A DNA stretch of 12,895 bases from JBOHHR01 sp050740975 (GTDB lineage: Bacteria; Pseudomonadota; Gammaproteobacteria; JBOHHR01), in the NCBI GenBank assembly GCA_050740975.1, contig JBOIEE010000079.1:1-12895 (forward strand). The letters are read 5' to 3'. Under the pieces are notes generated by a model. That model was not told where the DNA came from. It did not search any database and saw nothing but the letters and a program-made list of their open reading frames with translations. Both the position numbers and the translations under genes were made by a program. Positions 1-6,249 of the stretch are shown here, piece by piece; positions within the stretch are counted from its first letter, which is position 1, and each line of letters begins with the position of its first letter.

Positions 1-60
1 TTTCTTCCCGTAAGGCCGCCATGCCATAATCGCTAGTCCACGACGGATGCTTGAACGACG

Positions 61-291
61 ATGCGGGATTTCGATGTGGAGCTTGATACCTCGGGGCTGA
101 ACTGTCCATTGCCCATATTGAAGACCAAAGTCGCCCTCCTGCGCATGCAAAGCGGTCAAGTGCTGCACGTCATCGCCACCGATCCCGCATCGGTGATCGA
201 CTTCCGGGCCTTCGCCAGCCAAGGCGAAACGGAGTTGTTGCATTATCGGCAGGAACAGAGCAAGTACCACTTCTTTTTGAAGAAGAGCTAG
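61..291 (+). CDS. tusA: TusA/SirA/YedF-family sulfur carrier protein
   Basis: The 76-residue protein is the usual size for the TusA family. It carries the family hallmark CPxP near the N-terminus (Asn-Cys15-Pro-Leu-Pro18), followed by a Lys-rich helix and a segment ATDPASVIDF that matches the conserved TDPxS/DxxxF stretch. In this family the cysteine carries persulfide sulfur, for example for tRNA 2-thiolation or sulfur trafficking, and the protein is cytoplasmic. The ATG at 61 is the only reasonable start; no strong Shine-Dalgarno sequence is visible just upstream. The gene stands alone here, with no sulfur-metabolism neighbour inside the window, so whether it is tusA itself or a paralogue such as yedF cannot be decided. 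The family call is firm and the symbol is less so. Confidence 0.9.
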   Translation: MRDFDVELDTSGLNCPLPILKTKVALLRMQSGQVLHVIATDPASVIDFRAFASQGETELLHYRQEQSKYHFFLKKS

Positions 292-298
292 CGTGTTT

Positions 299-535
299 GA
301 CAAATCTCTGGCCCGGAATGCTTATCCATGAGTACGAGTTTCGCTGGCCGCCCATTGCAGCCCGATCTCATCACCCGGATCCCAGCAGCATTCGCGGGAT
401 TCCACTCGTCGCAACCACTCTGCGAGGTGGCCAGCACAACGGTCTAGAAGAAACCTCATCCGCCGCTCACCGCAAACTTCGTCAGGCATATCGCCGTTTC
501 AAGTTTCGATGGGAGTTTGCTCAGGATCAGTTGGT
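299..535. other. Intergenic stretch, nothing recognised
   Basis: Short open frames exist on the plus strand (for example 297-539 and an ATG at 328 ending at 447), but their translations show no motif, no good ribosome binding site and no resemblance to a family I know. No terminator hairpin is evident after the tusA-like gene. Confidence 0.4.
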
Positions 536-698
536 CTAACTGAACCGTTGCGCTACGTTATTTATGTCAATCCCAACTAGCTTGCCGTTAGTCGTAATCT
601 AAAACGATACCGTCGGATACTTGTTTGCTCTCCACGCTTGGTTGCTCGGAAAGATCCATGTAAAGCGAGTCGGTGTCAGGATAGTAATTAAGTCTCAT
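536..698 (-). pseudogene. DUF2283-family small protein, frameshifted
   Basis: Reading from the ATG at 698, the minus strand encodes MRLNYYPDTDSLYMDLSE and continues to GIVLDYD before a TAA at 588-590. This is the typical DUF2283 N-terminal half (YxxDxDxLYIxLSE...GVxLDYD). In the next frame the expected second half follows at once: NGKLVGIDINNVAQRF, with a stop at 536-538. A net one-base shift at about 590 (for example two bases lost near GACAC) therefore splits a normal protein of about 53-55 residues. The gene overlaps the 3' end of the small gene upstream by 11 bases, a layout suggesting translational coupling. DUF2283 proteins are often antitoxin-sized partners of a second tiny gene. The family match is by eye but specific over both halves. 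The frameshift could be real or a sequencing error. Confidence 0.7.
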
Positions 699-855
699 GG
701 CTTAAAGCATCGACAAGAAACCCATTGTCAATCGTCACTCTATCCACAAGCGTCACAACCTTCAAGTATCCACGAAGCTCAGGAACATCTGCCCAGAAAC
801 GATACGTTTTTCCTGGTGTTCGGAACGGAGTGGGTTCACCAGTATCCGAGTACAC
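688..855 (-). CDS. Small hypothetical protein paired with DUF2283 gene (toxin-like candidate)
   Basis: I chose the GTG at 855 because a good Shine-Dalgarno AAGGAG lies six bases upstream; the frame stays open further upstream to an ATG at 945, but without such a signal. The product is 55 residues, with a core resembling a compact beta-rich domain (TYRFWADVPELRGYLKVVT, then DRVTIDNGF). It ends 11 bases inside the DUF2283 reading frame, so the two are probably co-transcribed. I recall similar W-x-x-VPEL-x-x-YL-x-VVTL segments in small uncharacterised proteins beside DUF2283 or DUF4258 genes, but I cannot assign a family. A toxin role is inferred only from size, overlap and partner. The C-terminal SHET end may be altered relative to relatives. 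Confidence 0.5.
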   Translation of the reverse strand: MYSDTGEPTPFRTPGKTYRFWADVPELRGYLKVVTLVDRVTIDNGFLVDALSHET

Positions 856-1042
856 ATTTCTCTCCTTAGCTACGCACGTTTTCGGGATTTCTTTCCCAAA
901 ATAAGCGGTGAATTGGTATCCATGAAATCTTGTGCAAAAAAGCAAAGAGTGTCATGGGGTAGGGGTGCTGAGAGAAGGCATGACCACGTACTCTCGGATA
1001 GCAAGTGCGGTGGACCACACGACGACCGAAGGTAGCGAGGGG

Positions 1043-1120
1043 AGGTTGGGGTGAGGCACGAACCCCAACATTTCGCGGCGGCTGGGGTGACGTTGGGGTT
1101 CCTTCGTCACCCCAACCTAC
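1043..1120. repeat. REP-like double-hairpin element (GTTGGGGT palindromes)
   Basis: Two hairpins with identical 8-bp arms lie in tandem: GTTGGGGT at 1045-1052 pairs with ACCCCAAC at 1062-1069, and GTTGGGGT at 1092-1099 pairs with ACCCCAAC at 1109-1116, each with a nine-base loop. The outermost arms, GAGGTTGGGGTGA and TCACCCCAACCTAC, are also inverted relative to each other, so the whole unit can fold as one long stem. This is the form of a REP/BIME-type repeat or small MITE. Dispersed GTTGGGGT palindromes of this kind are common in gammaproteobacterial intergenic DNA. It sits directly upstream of the IS91 remnant. Confidence 0.75.
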
Positions 1121-1166
1121 GGCGCTGATCCGAGATTCAAAGAGCCGCGAGGAGCGTGGCTTCGGT

Positions 1167-1549
1167 CTCAGCGCTGATCAGATAGCTCTTGTCTATCGTC
1201 TGCCTAAGCCCCGGCCTGACGGGCAAACCGTGCTCTATCTTACCGCGCGGGAGTGGCTGGATCGGGTGGGCGGGTTTTAATCCCCCCACCGCGGCGACAT
1301 CTTCATCGGTATCACGGGGTCCTTGCCCCTAATACCCCGCTGCTTGCGGCCGTGACCGCTCGCGCAGGCCTTTCGATGGAGGGACCTGCCCATGACGCCA
1401 CTCTGCAAGCGGCGACAGAAGCGCGCGATGCGCTCGACGCCCAGCCTCCTCCCCATGCCCGCTACCTCTGGGCGATGCTGCTCGCCCGCATCGATGAAGT
1501 CTTCCCAGTCCTCTGCCCACAGTGTGGCGAGCCGATGGGGATCCTTGCA
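1167..1549 (+). pseudogene. IS91-family transposase, C-terminal remnant with frameshift
   Basis: The frame ending at 1280 carries ALVYRLPKPRPDGQTVLYLT, a hallmark of the C-terminal half of IS91-family (Y2/HUH) transposases. The next part, LIPPPRRHLHRYHGVLAPN, is in another frame beginning near 1270, so a frameshift lies in the run GGGCGGGTTTT at about 1268-1276. The second frame continues through RYLWAMLLARIDEVFP to a zinc-like CPQCGEPM, which in the family is followed by an RIIAFI-type sequence; similarity stops at about 1549. The N-terminal catalytic HUH and tyrosine motifs are absent. Only about 125 of the usual 350-400 residues remain, so this is an inactive remnant. It suggests the flanks were once rearranged by rolling-circle transposition, but no clear oriIS or terIS end was found. 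Confidence 0.85.
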
Positions 1550-1788
1550 CGGCGCACGTCAAAGTCGGGTGTTATCGCATCCGATCGCTCTTTGTCTGCG
1601 TATATGAATAGTGGAAGGCTGACAACCGGCCTTACAGGCAATCGCAGGCTTGCTGGAGTCACTGCTATTGCGCGGCGCCTGCTCTGCCTTCCCGATCGAG
1701 AGCCGTCGCTTATGTCTGTGACGGACGCGTATTAACCGGGGTCTTGCTCTTACCATGGCGTAGACCTCGAGATTCTGAGGAAACCGTT
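1550..1788. other. Stretch between IS91 remnant and protease, nothing recognised
   Basis: The open frame that carries the IS91 C-terminus runs on to 1735, but its translation after 1549 does not resemble the transposase or any family I know. No RNA gene or clear repeat is visible. A GAGG at 1777-1780 precedes the ATG at 1789. Confidence 0.35.
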
Positions 1789-2427
1789 ATGAAACTGGCG
1801 GGAGTTTTCCCGTCCGGGCGCAAGGTCCGGAAATCTTCCATGTGCAGATCCCCAACGCTGAACTCATTGTCGCCAATCAGTACTGCCAGAACTGGTGCTG
1901 GGCGGCCTCGACCGAGATGCTGGTGCGCTCGCCAACGTCCCGCAGACGGAGTTTGTACGGCGCATCTATGGGCCTGCGCTGCCCTGTCTGCCGTCGTTCG
2001 GCAGTTTCGAGCCGATCAAACAGGCAATCGACGGGTTTATACCCGACCGGACGGCTCGCAGGTCGGTCTGACCGGCGCTTACCACTACGGCGTGCCCACG
2101 GATGTGGCTGGTATGATCCGCTCGATCACGGACGAGCGGCCGTTTATCTTCGCCTGGCAGGGCCACGCCTGGGTGGCTTACGGCATCAGGTATTTCTATA
2201 CCAGTCCGACCACCATTCAGTTTACGGAGATTGAACTGATCGACCCGCTGGTGCAGCTCACGGTCGGGACCCCCCAGCCCCGGCCACAGTTTTATAGCTT
2301 CGTGGTGGGCCGAGATAACTTCGCCGACATCAACGGTACCTTCGAGCTGCTGGTCGCGCCGCAGAATAATGTTATCGGACCTATTGGCGGTGGCGGTGGT
2401 CAAGGCGGCGATCCGGTCGATGACGGC

Positions 2428-2958
2428 GTGGTTCTGCCGGGTGATGTACAGCTTCCGGGCGGCGTGGTACTGCCGGGCGGCGCGGTGTTCCCCGGTGGCG
2501 CTAACCTACCCGGCGGCGCTATCCTGCCGCCCGGAACCACCGGCGTGCTGCCCGGTGGTCAGCCCTTACCGGGTGGCGGTCAGGCCATCGCCGGCCCAGC
2601 CCAGTTACCGCCTAATACCACCCTGCCGGGCGGCGTGGTGCTGCCGAGCGGCGCGACCTTGCCGGGCGGCGCAACGCTACCTGGCGGCGTCATCTTGCCG
2701 TGGGACGGCCAAGATTTGCCTCCTAACAGCACACCACCCGACAATCTAGTTCTGCCGGGCCAGACGGTGCTGCCTGGCGGCGCCATCCTGCCACCGGCCG
2801 GTGTGTTTCTGCCGGGCGGCGCGGAACCGCCCGATGGCACCGTGATTCCACCCGGTTTGTACACCGGGCCGCAGTTAACGCCCGGAACCGTGCTACCCGG
2901 CGGTGCATTTTTCATCGGCGGCGGCGCACTGTTGCCGGGAGGGGTCGTGTTCAACGGC
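2428..2958 (+). repeat. LPGG hexapeptide-repeat region (18-bp DNA periodicity)
   Basis: Within the protease gene, codons run in units such as VVLPGG-AVFPGG-ANLPGG-AILPPG, with about twelve exact LPGG and variants LPSG, FPGG, LPPN and LPPG. At the DNA level this is a degenerate 18-bp tandem repeat built on CTGCCGGGCGGC. The units differ at many third positions, so this is an old, selected or drifting array rather than a recent expansion. The regular period of six with Gly-Gly turns suggests an extended beta-helix or polyproline-like stalk. It is not the sortase signal LPxTG. Confidence 0.85.
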
Positions 2959-3008
2959 GGGCCGTTTGACTTGATCGACATCATCGAGGTGCTCGACAGG
3001 TGCACTGG

Positions 3009-3063
3009 CGATCCGGACTCTAATGGCGCCGCGGATCTCAACGGCGACGGCTGTGTGGATAAC
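3009..3063 (+). other. Ca-binding-like DxNGDG loop at protease C-terminus
   Basis: The protein segment DPDSNGAADLNGDGCVDNTE contains the acidic spacing D-x-D-x-N-G and D-x-N-G-D-G-x-x-D seen in dockerin type I, thrombospondin type 3 and related EF-hand-like loops. In secreted proteins such loops bind calcium and may mediate attachment. Only one full loop is present, so a functional dockerin, which needs two, is not shown. Confidence 0.5.
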
Positions 3064-3146
3064 ACCGAACCGACCATTGCACCGACGAGACCAAGACGGA
3101 CGCCGTTGACCTGAACTCAACACTTACCCAGTAACTCAAGGAACAG

Positions 3147-3192
3147 GCGGCCCGGGACGATTTAGAGGTGCCTCTTTCCGGGCCGCTTTTTT
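3147..3192 (+). terminator. Rho-independent terminator after protease gene
   Basis: GCGGCCCGG at 3147-3155 pairs perfectly with CCGGGCCGC at 3178-3186, with a smaller inner hairpin (GAGG/CCTC, 3165-3174), and six T residues follow at 3187-3192. It lies 33 bases after the stop of the protease frame and fits intrinsic termination on the plus strand. Confidence 0.85.
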
Positions 3193-3238
3193 AGCGGTTG
3201 TTCTCGGAACCGTCGCCCACCATCCTTCTTCCCCATAT

Positions 3239-3262
3239 GGGGCGGGTTATTTAACCCGCCCC
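3239..3262. terminator. Perfect 10-bp inverted repeat between convergent genes
   Basis: GGGGCGGGTT at 3239-3248 pairs with AACCCGCCCC at 3253-3262 around a four-base loop. It lies between the plus-strand protease gene and the end of the minus-strand block, so a second or bidirectional terminator is possible, but no strong T tract follows on either strand. The rest of 3193-3393 shows nothing recognisable. Confidence 0.4.
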
Positions 3263-3393
3263 AAACGTTTTGTACATCCAAATGTGGCCGCACGTACGAA
3301 ACGTTAAGGCCGGGATTACGAACCCAGGCCCGCTAAGAGTACGGGGTTGCGCATCCAAAACGTCGCCTACAGCGTATAAGGACGAGAGATGGA

Positions 3394-3579
3394 TCACACC
3401 AGATCGGGTCTCGTCGCCTCGGTGATGCCTGGCTCATTGTGGGAGAGCGGGACGGTCCGCCCAGCGGGCTGAATAGCCATATCCAGCGTGTCCTTGGAGA
3501 TATCGAGCGCGGTCAGTCCGCCCGCCGATGTTCCGCCGATGACCGCCAGCGCCATCGACGTGAGGCATGCGGGACACAT
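3394..3579 (-). CDS. Tiny CPAC membrane protein fused to IS110-like transposase N-terminus
   Basis: The start at 3579 has a good GGAGGAG five bases upstream and follows the YCII stop by 12 bases. The first 24 residues (MCPACLTSMALAVIGGTSAG...LTA) match a class of tiny bacterial membrane proteins that begin with a CPxC motif and a Gly/Ala/Thr-rich helix and often sit beside YCII and SRPBCC genes. From LDISKDTLDMAIQPAG to HNEPGI the sequence instead looks like the start of an IS110/IS1111-family transposase (GIDISKxxLDVA...NDxxGI), whose first acidic catalytic residue lies in that DIS motif. The frame ends at 3394 without more of the transposase. I infer that an IS110 fragment replaced the C-terminus in frame. 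The first half is a reasonable match, the second a moderate one. Confidence 0.5.
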   Translation of the reverse strand: MCPACLTSMALAVIGGTSAGGLTALDISKDTLDMAIQPAGRTVPLSHNEPGITEATRPDLV

Positions 3580-3591
3580 AGACTCCTCCGC

Positions 3592-3959
3592 TCACCGCAT
3601 CCGCTGCGGCGGTTCGGCCTGCGCCATTTCCCGAAGCGGCCGAATCGGCCGCACCTCGATGCTGCCCTCCTGCGCCGGCGGTATCTTCGCGGCCAACTGG
3701 ATGGCTTCGTTCAGATCCCTAGCCTCGATGAGGTAAAACCCGGCAAGCTGCTCCTTGGTCTCGGCGAAGGGACCATCGGTGAGGGATACCTTGCCGTTGC
3801 GGACCCGCACGGTGGTGGCGGTCTGAACGGGCTGGAGGGCCTCCGAAGCAAGGCAATGGCCGCTCTCTCCCGAAGCGCCGCGTCGTAGGCCAGGCACTCG
3901 GCGTCGGGCATGGTTTCGAGCTTCTTCTCGTCACCGTAGACCAGGCATAGATACTTCAT
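3592..3959 (-). pseudogene. YCII/DGPF-domain protein, frameshifted
   Basis: The start MKYLCLVYGDEKKLE is typical of the YCII-related (DGPF) family, as are the later segments GKVSLTDGPFAETKEQLAGF, with the eponymous DGPF, and YLIEARDLNEAIQLAAKIP. They lie in different frames. The first frame reads AALRE then loses similarity, and the second resumes with SGHCLASEALQPV, the normal continuation. The join is the run GGGAGAGAGC (plus-strand 3862-3871); removing one GA unit restores one frame. DGPF proteins are typical genetic partners of ECF sigma factors of the TPR-tailed kind, such as the one at 7590-8840, which is one reason to see this block as an ECF island. The break is either decay by dinucleotide slippage or a base-calling error. 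A Shine-Dalgarno GGAG precedes the ATG. Confidence 0.8.
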
Positions 3960-3999
3960 GGCTCACTCCAAGTCGGGGTGGAATGGTTGTGGATACCTT

Positions 4000-4328
4000 A
4001 TAGTCGTTTGGGGGAATCGGAATTCGACAACAAGCCTGCCCGACGCCGCGGTCAGTGAAGAACCCATGTGCTGTTGCCGCATCGATTGGCAAGGTTCTGC
4101 TCGTGTTTGCGGCGAACGTTCCGTCGTTTCGTGCCTAGAGAGAACGTTTGCCTTTCAGTCGTTCATATCCGACGGCGACTGTCTGAGACCACCAACCACC
4201 GCTGTTTTGCTTCTGATTGACGAGATTGCTATATCACGATGCGCGAGGTCCATCGCACCCATTGTATCCAGCAGCCTGAACCACTCAGTCCAGTCTCGAC
4301 CGGTTTTCGCCTTCACCGCCGCGTCGCT
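4000..4328 (-). pseudogene. Decayed DUF4287-SRPBCC protein
   Basis: The minus strand from 4328 reads SDAAVKAKTGRDWTEWFRLL, then DTMGAMDLAHRDIA, the DUF4287 signature. After a shift near 4240 another frame continues NSGGWWSQTVAVGYERLKGK, as expected for the end of that domain, and reaches a TAG at 4135-4137. The same frame then gives GTFAANTSRTLPIDAATAHG, which resembles the opening strand and helix of the SRPBCC (START-like) domain that follows DUF4287 in many two-domain proteins. Beyond about 4060 similarity fades. No start codon is seen before the first Ser. The gene thus has a frameshift, a nonsense codon and a lost 3' part. It lies between the PhnB-like and YCII genes, in the same direction. 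The 4000 boundary is approximate. Confidence 0.65.
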
Positions 4329-4433
4329 GCAAGGGGATCAAAGCCCTTTTTCACTCGTATGTCCTCGGTTGTATGGTTCGCCCAGGCTTTGACGACTCTC
4401 GCTTTAGGCGCGTCCCTATCGAACGCAACGATG

Positions 4434-4937
4434 TTAGGCGCCACCTTGCTTGAAAAGTGCCTCGGCACGCCTGTTGATTTCCTCTGGCGTGAGATCCTCC
4501 TTGTGGGTAGCGAGAAACCAAACATGCGCGAAAGGATCTTCCAGCGTACCCGTGCGGTCACCGTAAAACTGGTCTTGCACTGGCTTAACCGCCTTTGCCC
4601 CAACACCGAGCGGCATCGTAATCTTCGCCCCCGCACTGACGGCACGCTCGACGACCGCGTCGACATCCTCGACTTGGAGGTGGATTGTGACCGGCGAACC
4701 TTTGAGTGACTTCGGTCCGAATGAACCCCAGTCAGGGAATTCGTCGACTAGCATGAGCGTCGAATCACCGATTCGTATGCAGGCATGGATGAGTTTTCCC
4801 TGCGGGCCCGGCCGCCGTGCCATTTCCACGGCATTGAACGCCTTTTTGTAGAACTCAATGGCATCGGCCGCGCCGGCGCAAATCAAGTGTGGCGTCACCG
4901 TGTGCATCCACTCTGGAACTGGCTTTACTTGTGGCAT
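4434..4937 (-). CDS. VOC-family (PhnB/glyoxalase-like) protein
   Basis: This 167-residue protein has the VOC layout: VTPHLICAGAADAIEFYKKAF at the N-terminus, GDSTLMLVDEFPD in the middle, VTIHLQVEDVDAVVERAVSA starting the second module, and FYGDRTGTLEDPFAHVWFLAT before the C-terminal helix EEINRRAEALF. These are characteristic of the PhnB-like subgroup of glyoxalase/bleomycin-resistance/dioxygenase proteins, which have a metal site from His/Glu of two beta-alpha-beta-beta-beta units; the ligand is usually unknown. An AAGGA lies about seven bases before the ATG at 4937. It is intact, in contrast to both neighbours, and co-directional with the whole minus-strand block. Function beyond the family cannot be given. 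Confidence 0.9.
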   Translation of the reverse strand: MPQVKPVPEWMHTVTPHLICAGAADAIEFYKKAFNAVEMARRPGPQGKLIHACIRIGDSTLMLVDEFPDWGSFGPKSLKGSPVTIHLQVEDVDAVVERAVSAGAKITMPLGVGAKAVKPVQDQFYGDRTGTLEDPFAHVWFLATHKEDLTPEEINRRAEALFKQGGA

Positions 4938-5007
4938 GAGATCCTTCTGGTTTCGGGTTAGGAGCTGGGCTTCCGGACGGACTCGATCGGATGAACCCAG
5001 GCTCTAT

Positions 5008-5190
5008 TTACAAAATGACTACCCCGGAGCGCAGAGTCTCTGTTTTCAGGAGCTTTAGCGCCCTTCTGTCCTGGATGTTCTTGAAGGTCGGCCTGCCACT
5101 GCCAAATATGACGGGATTGACGAAAAACCGGTATTCTTCGATCAAGTCGAGACGCATGAAGGTCAATGCGCTCCCGTTTGCTGCAGTGGG
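5008..5190 (-). pseudogene. RibD C-terminal/DHFR-like fragment
   Basis: The frame reads ALTFMRLDLIEEYRFFVNPV, then IFGSGRPTFKNIQDRRALKL, which is the C-terminal part of RibD_C-type dihydrofolate reductase family proteins (L-x-x-x-L-I-D-E-Y-R-x-x-x-x-P-V-x-x-G-x-G-x-x-x-F). It ends SGVVIL then TAA, and the next codons would give IEPG, close to the family ending VxLxYEP, so the stop looks like a nonsense mutation in the last strand. The N-terminal cofactor-binding half is missing. Its place is taken by the SnoaL-like start at 5163-5334, with the join at about 5165-5190. In this family NADPH-dependent reduction of folate or flavin precursors is known only for some members. Confidence 0.75.
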
Positions 5191-5334
5191 AGCACGATGT
5201 CGAAGGTCAGGACGTCCGGCGCATAGCTGGACATGAGCCCGTCGATGTCCTTGGCGCGGAGTGCTTGCAGCCAGCGGTTCACCAGTTCGTGGATGTCGGC
5301 TACGTCCGTCGCATTGGCAGATTCGGATGCCCAT
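5163..5334 (-). pseudogene. SnoaL/DUF4440-like (NTF2-fold) N-terminal fragment
   Basis: One frame reads SANATDVADIHELVNRWLQA, then LRAKDIDGLMSSYAPDVLTF, the standard opening of small SnoaL-like or DUF4440 NTF2-fold proteins (I-x-x-L-x-x-W-x-x-A-x-x-x-x-D-x-x-x-x-x-x-Y-x-x-D), and stops at 5163-5165 after about 50 residues instead of 120-150. A strong AAAGGAG lies before the ATG at 5332-5334, but that ATG is out of frame: the sequence begins ATGGGCATCC, and one G fewer would give M-A-S-E-S-A-N-A-T in frame. So the gene is broken both at its start, by a G insertion, and at its end, by fusion to the RibD-like fragment. Proteins of this fold bind small ligands or act as cyclases and isomerases; no function is assigned. 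Confidence 0.7.
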
Positions 5335-5406
5335 GATTTTTCTCCTTTGTCGAAAACGGATAGGGTACTCAGGTTTCGCCGCGGGTGTCATGCATGCGGC
5401 AGAGGG

Positions 5407-6222
5407 TTATTTCCCCGAACCGCAACAGGACCCCAAACCCTTGGTGTCGTCGCCATACTTGTCGTGGTGGCGGAGCCACTCATACGTCGGCGTTTGCGGC
5501 CACCCCTCGGGTGAGTCCTCCCATTCCTCCTGCCGGCCGAACGGCGTCAGGTCGAGGTAGTTGTAGGTGCCCATGAGCAGGTCGACGCCGCGGGCGTAGG
5601 TCGAGTAAGTGTGATAGAGGCTGTCGCCATCGCGCAGAAAAACGCTCAGGCCGTGGGCCTCGCTCGTCGTGAACCAGGCCTCACCCTTCGCCTCGAGCGT
5701 CGCCTTGTCCTGGTAGTTGTACTCGACGGGGGCGACGGCTTCGTCCTGCGTGACGTGGAAGTCGTAGTTGAAGTCGCTGCCGAACGAGGAGTACCATGGG
5801 ACAGTCCAGCCCATGCGCGCCTTGAACGGCTCGATCTCGGCCAGCGGCGCACGGGAGACGAGGACTAGAGAAGTGTCGCGGGCGCGCAGATGCGCGAGGT
5901 GGCCGATGTTGTCGACCAGGAACGAGCAGCCCGAACAGCCCTCGTCCCAGGGCTCCCCGGACTTCCCGGGAGGTGGATCGTTCGGGTCGAACATGAAGTG
6001 GTACACGATGAGTTGGCGGCGGCGGCGGTCGAACAGATCGAGCAGACTCGCCTTACCGGCCGGACCTTCGAACACATAGTTCTTGTCGATCTTCACCATC
6101 GGGAGCCTGCGACGCTCGGCGTTCAGCGCGTCGCGCGCCCGAGTGAGTTCCTTTTCCTTGGTGAGCAACTCCTTGCGCGCAGCGAGCCATTCGTCGCGCG
6201 AAACGACCTGTGGATAATGCAT
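5407..6222 (-). CDS. DUF899-family thioredoxin-like protein
   Basis: The 271-residue product begins HYPQVVSRDEWLAARKELLT with the coiled KEKELTRARDALNAERRRLP helix, then KNYVFEGPAGKASLLDLF, VYHFMFDP, and CSGCSFLVDNIGHL (Cys96 and Cys99) in a thioredoxin-like fold. It closes with YARGVDLLMGTYNYLDLTP and a GSCCGSGK tail. This is the full DUF899 pattern and usual length. Members are predicted cytoplasmic thiol-disulfide or peroxiredoxin-like proteins of unknown substrate. The start is uncertain: a Shine-Dalgarno GGAG precedes an ATG at 6236-6238 that opens MTTST, the usual DUF899 leader, but it is one base out of frame with the body. The ATG at 6222 is in frame but has a weak ribosome site. It lies just downstream of the DUF1579 fragment. 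Confidence 0.9.
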   Translation of the reverse strand: MHYPQVVSRDEWLAARKELLTKEKELTRARDALNAERRRLPMVKIDKNYVFEGPAGKASLLDLFDRRRRQLIVYHFMFDPNDPPPGKSGEPWDEGCSGCSFLVDNIGHLAHLRARDTSLVLVSRAPLAEIEPFKARMGWTVPWYSSFGSDFNYDFHVTQDEAVAPVEYNYQDKATLEAKGEAWFTTSEAHGLSVFLRDGDSLYHTYSTYARGVDLLMGTYNYLDLTPFGRQEEWEDSPEGWPQTPTYEWLRHHDKYGDDTKGLGSCCGSGK

Positions 6223-6249
6223 TCGTGCTCGTTGTCATCGTGATTTCTC

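Larger units (their letters stand above)
1789..3114 (+). pseudogene. Papain-like (C39/C70-type) cysteine protease with LPGG repeats, frameshifted
   Basis: Three frames together rebuild one protein. The first gives IFHVQIPNAELIVANQ, then YCQNWCWAASTEML with the catalytic Cys codon at 1896-1898 (Q-x-x-CWAA motif). The second gives VPQTEFVRRIYGPALPCLPS and IKQAIDGF (about 1928-2037). The third gives DVAGMIRSITDERPFIFAW, then GHAWVAYG with the catalytic His codon at 2164-2166 and LIDPL with the likely Asp/Asn partner. This is the order found in papain-like proteases that cleave or block peptides. The intact C-terminal part then has about a dozen LPGG units and an acidic DxNGDG loop. A clear signal peptide is not left, so the 5' end may also be damaged. 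The two frameshifts disable the protease core unless they are sequencing errors; the repeat tail stays in one frame to the stop. Confidence 0.75.

Noticed and set aside
297..539. 80-residue plus-strand open frame after the tusA-like gene
   Set aside because: Composition is unlike neighbouring proteins, with no ribosome site and no family resemblance.
2428..2958. CRISPR array or sortase LPxTG anchor
   Set aside because: The repeat is degenerate, 18 bases long and without spacers, and the motif LPGG is repeated internally with no hydrophobic anchor or basic tail.
2580..3077. Long minus-strand open frame rich in PPG repeats
   Set aside because: It is the complement of the LPGG repeat codons; the GC-rich 18-base period keeps the opposite strand open by composition alone.
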